DNA of 64,000 nucleotides from Otis tarda (lineage: Eukaryota; Chordata; Aves; Otidiformes; Otididae), in assembly GCA_026413225.1 (NCBI GenBank), contig CM048557.1, positions 62,548,987-62,612,986 on the forward strand, read 5' to 3'. Positions 59,401 through 64,000 of this stretch are shown piece after piece. The notes under the pieces are model-generated. The model was not told where the DNA came from, did no database searches, and saw only the letters and a list, made by a program, of their open reading frames with translations. The translations under genes and the position numbers were made by a program. The stretch's first letter is position 1; each line of letters starts with the position of its first letter.

Positions 59401-60429
59401 CAATGACACCCTCCACTCACCAGTGAAGGACTGCTGCGGTAACTGGTGGCAGGGCAGCGGCTGACGGTGTGATGCTGATGAAGTCATCCTGCCATGAAGC
59501 TGTCTGGGAATTTTATCACTGCTGAGATCATGCTGGGCCAGCAGCCTGCCAACGAGCACCGTGGGAGGGGCATCACCTTCACAGGGAAAGGCTAAACGAC
59601 ATAGCAAAAACAACAGGCAAATGTTTTTTTTCAGAAAGCACCAAAGAAACAGACCTCACTTTGCTGAATCATGAGCCTTAGGCTGCTGTGTAGATCTGCA
59701 GGGATGGATGGGCAGCAGTGGTGACACTTCCCTGGGAAGCCACTGCTGGCCTGTCACTCCGCATATTCAGCGTTTCCTCACAACAAGCCAGGGATTCACT
59801 GGGACACAGTGGATTTTGTCATTATTTGAGAGTGAGACCACCAGGTAAGGCTGTGCTTCATGTGAACTGATTTGAATCCCAGGTAAACACCTTGACTCTC
59901 AAAATGAGACCACTTTTCCAAACTGCTGCTTCACCATTTGTAAGTCCTCAAGACTTACACGAAAGCTAACGACATCAGGCTCAGATGAAGCCAGCCACTT
60001 CTACTATCCTGAAGAAAACAATCTCCTGAGTGCAGAGAGAGCATTGTCTGCTGGCACGGTGTGCTTGGCTCCTGGGCCAGCAGTGTCCTCACCTTCTCAG
60101 CAGCCAGACCTTGGCCACCAGCCCCTGGAGTAGAGCCGATGGCCTGGAAGTGCATTTTCTCCGTTCCTCCTGGAAATGGCTCTGGGTAGCATGGTTTTCC
60201 CACACTGAACATTACAAATACCTTGTATCCATGATGATGAGGTCCGAATGAGCTCTCTGCTCGGAGGCTCTGCTCCCAAACTCCCTGCCGTGCTGGGTGA
60301 AGTGGCAGAGTCCCGTACTGCAGGGACATGTCACACAGGCACTCGCTCAACCCAGAGATGCTGCCGTGGCTGCAGGATCTTGCCCAGCCATAGGTGAGCA
60401 TTCAGCCCAGCACAGCTTGCTGACCTTGC
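56491..60429. other. unique non-coding stretch, locally GC-richer
   Basis: No gene or mobile element is recognised. GC-richer patches (about 57030-57310 and 58700-59420) let several overlapping frames stay open on both strands. None shows a domain, and overlapping openness is expected there. A 148-codon - strand frame (59955-60401) is likewise unsupported. Confidence 0.5.
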
Positions 60430-60900
60430 CAATGGTTTTAATAACTTCCACTAAAAAGCACTCATGCAAAACTGAAAGGAAACAAGTAAACAAATCTATT
60501 GAAGAACACAAACTTTAAAAAAATCATTTATGCCACTAGCTCTTCATTTTTTACACCCTGTATTTAAGTGCCAGTTGAACACATGTAGCAAAAATCAGCC
60601 TGCCAGAATTGGTTTCTGGCACCGTTTTTAACTGCCAGCTAATTGTATTGAATGATACATCTACTTGATGTATTTGATATTCAAATAAAAAAACAGAACA
60701 TAAGACAATCATCATGAAAATGTCTTGAATGCGTCACAGGAGTGTGAGAGGGATTAGTTTATTAATATTTAATGAGTGATTTGAAAAGGTGAAGTGTCTA
60801 AAAATGAAAAGCGCTATGAGAACTCTGTTAATGATGAAAGATGCAGGAGATATTTTATTTATGCAGTTTGACTGTATAACAGCCAGAATAATGTGACTCC
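60430..60900. promoter_or_regulatory. candidate conserved non-coding element
   Basis: This is a repeat-free AT-rich block with CTAATTGTATTGAATGATAC (about 60640-60659), TTGATGTATTTGATATTC, GGATTAGTTTATTAATATTT (about 60751-60770) and TGTTAATGATG words. It has no coding capacity. Among all stretches here it looks most like a vertebrate conserved enhancer, with clustered homeodomain/PBX-like cores. This is a texture judgement only. Confidence 0.3.
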
Positions 60901-62748
60901 AAACAAGGATGAAGAGACAGTCCTTGCGATGCAGAGTTTGTCTCATGAGACATATACTGGCTCCATTAAATAAACAGTTTTCCTCTCCGAGAGCAGTCTT
61001 CTGTGCATCAGAGAGGGTTAAGTACAAGCAGGTCAAAGCAGCGTGTTGCTGGCAGTGGGGTCAGGTCCCAGCGGCAGCGATAGCACAGCGATAGCTCTTA
61101 GCTCTCTGCTGGGACATGGTCTCCCCTTCCCTCGTGTGGGATGTGAGATGTTTACACTTCACCCATGCCCCCACACTTGGACCTCACTCAACTCCTGCTC
61201 CCTCCTCTGGCTCAGCGGTAATGCGGGTGGAGGCTCTGGTGTGAGCACCTCTATACAGGCTTTTGCTGCTGGGATAAGGGCTTGCGTGGCCCTCACACAA
61301 TGACTTGGGTCAGGACCTCCACAAGGCTTTTTGCTGCCAGGCACAGCTTTGAGCTCTTTTGTGTAGTGTAGGCTGAAAATCACTGCTTTGCATGCCTTGA
61401 TAATAAACACACATATATAAATAGATTTGCCTGCACCTCATTTACCACAAACATTTGAACATAAATCAAATTGCCCACAGGCAAGGCACTTAGCAAATAC
61501 ACGCCCACCTGAGGTGTGAGCAAGAAATAACTTCCAAAGCTATCAAAGACTTCTATTTGCTTGGGTTGGGAGGCTAAATGAAGGCCAAATCTTCCCTCTA
61601 ACTACCTTGTGCTGTCTTTACTTTGATATAATCTTCTCAGCTGTTTCTATATCATCTTTTGCACATGCAAATACTTTCCCCACCTTGGTCTCTTTCAATT
61701 TCCAGATGGTTTCACTATGGGAAAATATTGGAAAAGGCTTGTTAAATTTTCTTCCTTCCCTAAACTCTCCTGACTCATTTTCACAAAGAAAACTATAGGC
61801 TACACTAAAAAAAAAAAAGATAAATCTTGAAAAAAAGAATTGAAATCGGCCCAAACATTCAGGGTGTTAACACATTCACTGCTTGTCTCTTGGAGACCAT
61901 CAAACGGACCCTGGATCTCCTATCACTGATGTGGTGATAATAAGGGTGGAGGATCCACACAGGGTGAGGTGAAGTCCCCTTACCCTCCCAGCTGATCCAG
62001 GCATCTCTTACCCCCTGTCTTGAATGTGGCTTCCTATTTCCCCAAAGATAGAACCAGACTGGGTTTCCCCCAGGAGAAAAGGACTGTGATCACGCATCAG
62101 AAACCTCTGTGCCATCCCACCCAGAGTGGGAAGGGGCATTCGTACAGCAGTGAGCTCTATGTCAAAGCAGCATCGCTCTGGTTTTAATCCCATTATGCTC
62201 CCCTCCCTCACACGGCTCCCTGCGAAAGCTCATCCTGGGCCAGGGGTCAGCTGTGAAGGAGAAAAGCAGTTTATTGTCCTGGGAGGCTGAGAAGTAGCTG
62301 CTATTAATACTGAATAATCACTCTTTCAGAGGATGGCGCAGGGCACTGTTGAGACACAGGCTCTGAGTTCATGGGTTCAAGGTTTGGTTTTGCTGTAGGC
62401 TCTCTGGATGAGCAGGGACAAGACACTTACTTCTTCTAAACACTCCGCCTTGTATTAGCAGGGAGAAGAGGGTCCTTTTGTCCCTATTTTGCTTTATTTA
62501 GATCATAGGAGTCAGAAGGTTATGAAATATGAGAGCAGAGGGTCTAACATACGGCCTTTTGGTGTTAATATCGTCACTGTAAAAGAACGCGCTTGCATAA
62601 ACACATATACAGTCTTACACACACAGACAAGTATTTTAGTGTGGTTTCCCGAGGGAAAAGCAGTCCCTACTAAGCATCCTTACTGGAAACAGGCTGTGGC
62701 CTGAGCCCAGCACAGAAGCAGAAAGGGAGAGAAGAGTTTCAGGGAGGC
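60901..62748. other. unique non-coding stretch
   Basis: No gene or repeat is recognised. An A run lies at about 61808-61819. Frames are 86 codons or shorter. Confidence 0.5.
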
Positions 62749-62765
62749 GGGGGGGGGGGGGGGGG
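62749..62765. repeat. poly-G tract (17 bases) in G-rich context
   Basis: Seventeen consecutive Gs are flanked by GGGAGGC on the left and CGGGG on the right. On the + strand this could fold as a G-quadruplex. Such runs are error-prone in sequencing, so the exact length is uncertain. Confidence 0.9.
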
Positions 62766-64000
62766 CGGGGAGTGGACCCTGCTGCTCACAGGAGCACCCC
62801 TTGTCCAGGGAAGCCACCTGCACCCCTACTTGGCTGTCCTGAAAAGAAGCACAGGCAGTTGGTGTGCACCCTCACATTCTCAGAATTGCAGGGTGGACTG
62901 GAAGAACTTGGTCCTTCTCCATCACCCTTGAAACACAACTGCAAGTGAGTTTTCCCATACAAGCAACTGTGGAGCTCAGCTCCTGGGACATACTTTTGTT
63001 AGGTTTGGGCTATAGCAATCTTTTTTGTCATATATTCATTGATGTCACATATCACTTGAAACCCCTTTTAGCAGTTACAGGTTCATCCCCTTTCCTCTAA
63101 ACTCAGATGTGAACTCTCTATTACTCATATATTCACTAAACGATATCACTTAATAGGTTCTCTTTGCCTCTACCACATTTCCATAACTTGTTCTTTAATC
63201 TTCCTTTGATCCTGAATACCAGAGAGATTTATGTGTAATTTATTCTTACGTTGTTGTACTTGTTTAATCTTTCATTTTCAGTTGGATTCATTTTCAAACA
63301 AGAGCGCTTGTTATAGGTTCAGATTATTGTTGACAGTTGAGACCTACCTGCTCTTTCTGAGACAAGTCTCCATTACTGTTTTTCATCTTTATCAGTTTCC
63401 TCTCAACATGTATTTAACTCAAGGGCTCTGAGCGATTGAGCATAACTCCTTTCTACCTTCAAATGGAGACTGGAGTTTTCCCTTTCTTTGGCATGCTCTT
63501 CATTAGACCTTCTTGCTCTAAAGGCAAAAGACATGACATCCTTTTTTCCAACACAGGCAGTTTGTTCATGGTCTGTAACATCAGCTCTATCCCTTTTCCC
63601 TCTGCTTTGATCAGTGAATGAAGCTCCCTGTTCTCCATTTTTTTTTATTTGTATGTGGAGCAAGTTATCAATAAATTTGGTGCCTTAGGAGTGCTCTCAT
63701 CCTTGGTAGGTTTAACAGATGATAAGGGGTGTCTGAAGCCTCTCTTGCAGAACTACCCAAATTAAAGCCTCCAGCTGCCCTCACATTTGAACTGATTAGC
63801 GAAGGAACCAATTTGCTCCCCGGGAAGATCATTTCCATCTGTCCACCTGATTCTTCAAAACAGAAGAAGGAAGAGCAAGCAGCTGGCCAGCCCCCATGTG
63901 ATGCTGGCCAGATAACTCACCAAGGACGCCGCAGAAGGTGATCCATGAGTGAACAGTTTCCCAGAGTTTATTTTGGATCAAAGGAAGGAGGTTGCCTTTG
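62766..64000. other. unique non-coding stretch to window end
   Basis: No gene or mobile element is recognised. A short T run lies at about 63639-63646. Frames are 86 codons or shorter and unremarkable. Confidence 0.5.

Noticed and set aside
1-64000. Search for tRNA, snRNA, 5S, CRISPR, operons or bacterial insertion sequences
   Set aside because: No B-box-like GTTCGAATC, no U6 or 5S landmarks and no regularly spaced direct repeats were seen; all repeats fit avian retrotransposons.

Overview
The window looks like nuclear DNA from a bird, most likely a neognath. The reason is its repeats. There are several 5'-truncated CR1 retrotransposons, most ending in the avian (ATTCTRTG)n octamer. There are also two copies of an ERVL-like long terminal repeat, one flanked by a perfect 5-bp target-site duplication. 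I found no bacterial or viral gene organisation, no operon, no CRISPR array, and no tRNA, rRNA or snRNA gene.

I could not identify any host protein-coding gene or exon. Every open frame that reads like protein falls inside CR1: endonuclease/reverse-transcriptase fragments on the + strand (about 18.2-19.6 kb and 22.15-22.34 kb), an ORF1 esterase fragment on the - strand (about 22.35-23.4 kb), and ORF2 C-terminal fragments at 28.2, 37.9 and 56.2 kb. The window is best read as an intergenic region or a long intron. Isolated short exons cannot be excluded by eye.

Layout: 0-15.7 kb is unique non-coding DNA with a perfect palindrome at 4.86 kb. A solo LTR follows at 15.73-16.21 kb, then an internally deleted CR1 at 18.2-19.7 kb. 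A nested repeat cluster occupies 22.1-25.0 kb: CR1 ORF2 (+), CR1 ORF1 (-), an unassigned segment, and a long LTR carrying a GC-rich minisatellite. From 25 to 64 kb the DNA is mostly unique, broken by CR1 copies at 28.2, 37.8, 41.3 and 56 kb, small CR1 tails at 44.3 and 46.6 kb, and possible ancient amniote repeats at 31.5 and 49.0 kb.

Several AT-rich unique blocks (about 0.9, 9.4, 14.9, 27.8, 45.8, 50.6-51.2, 54.6-55.0 and 60.4-60.9 kb) have the texture of conserved non-coding regulatory elements: repeat-free, with clustered homeobox, SOX, FOX or POU-like words. This is a guess from appearance and needs a cross-species alignment. I did not find convincing evidence of a previously undescribed system. 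The most useful observations are the opposed CR1 junction, the structural difference between the two related LTRs, and the candidate regulatory blocks.
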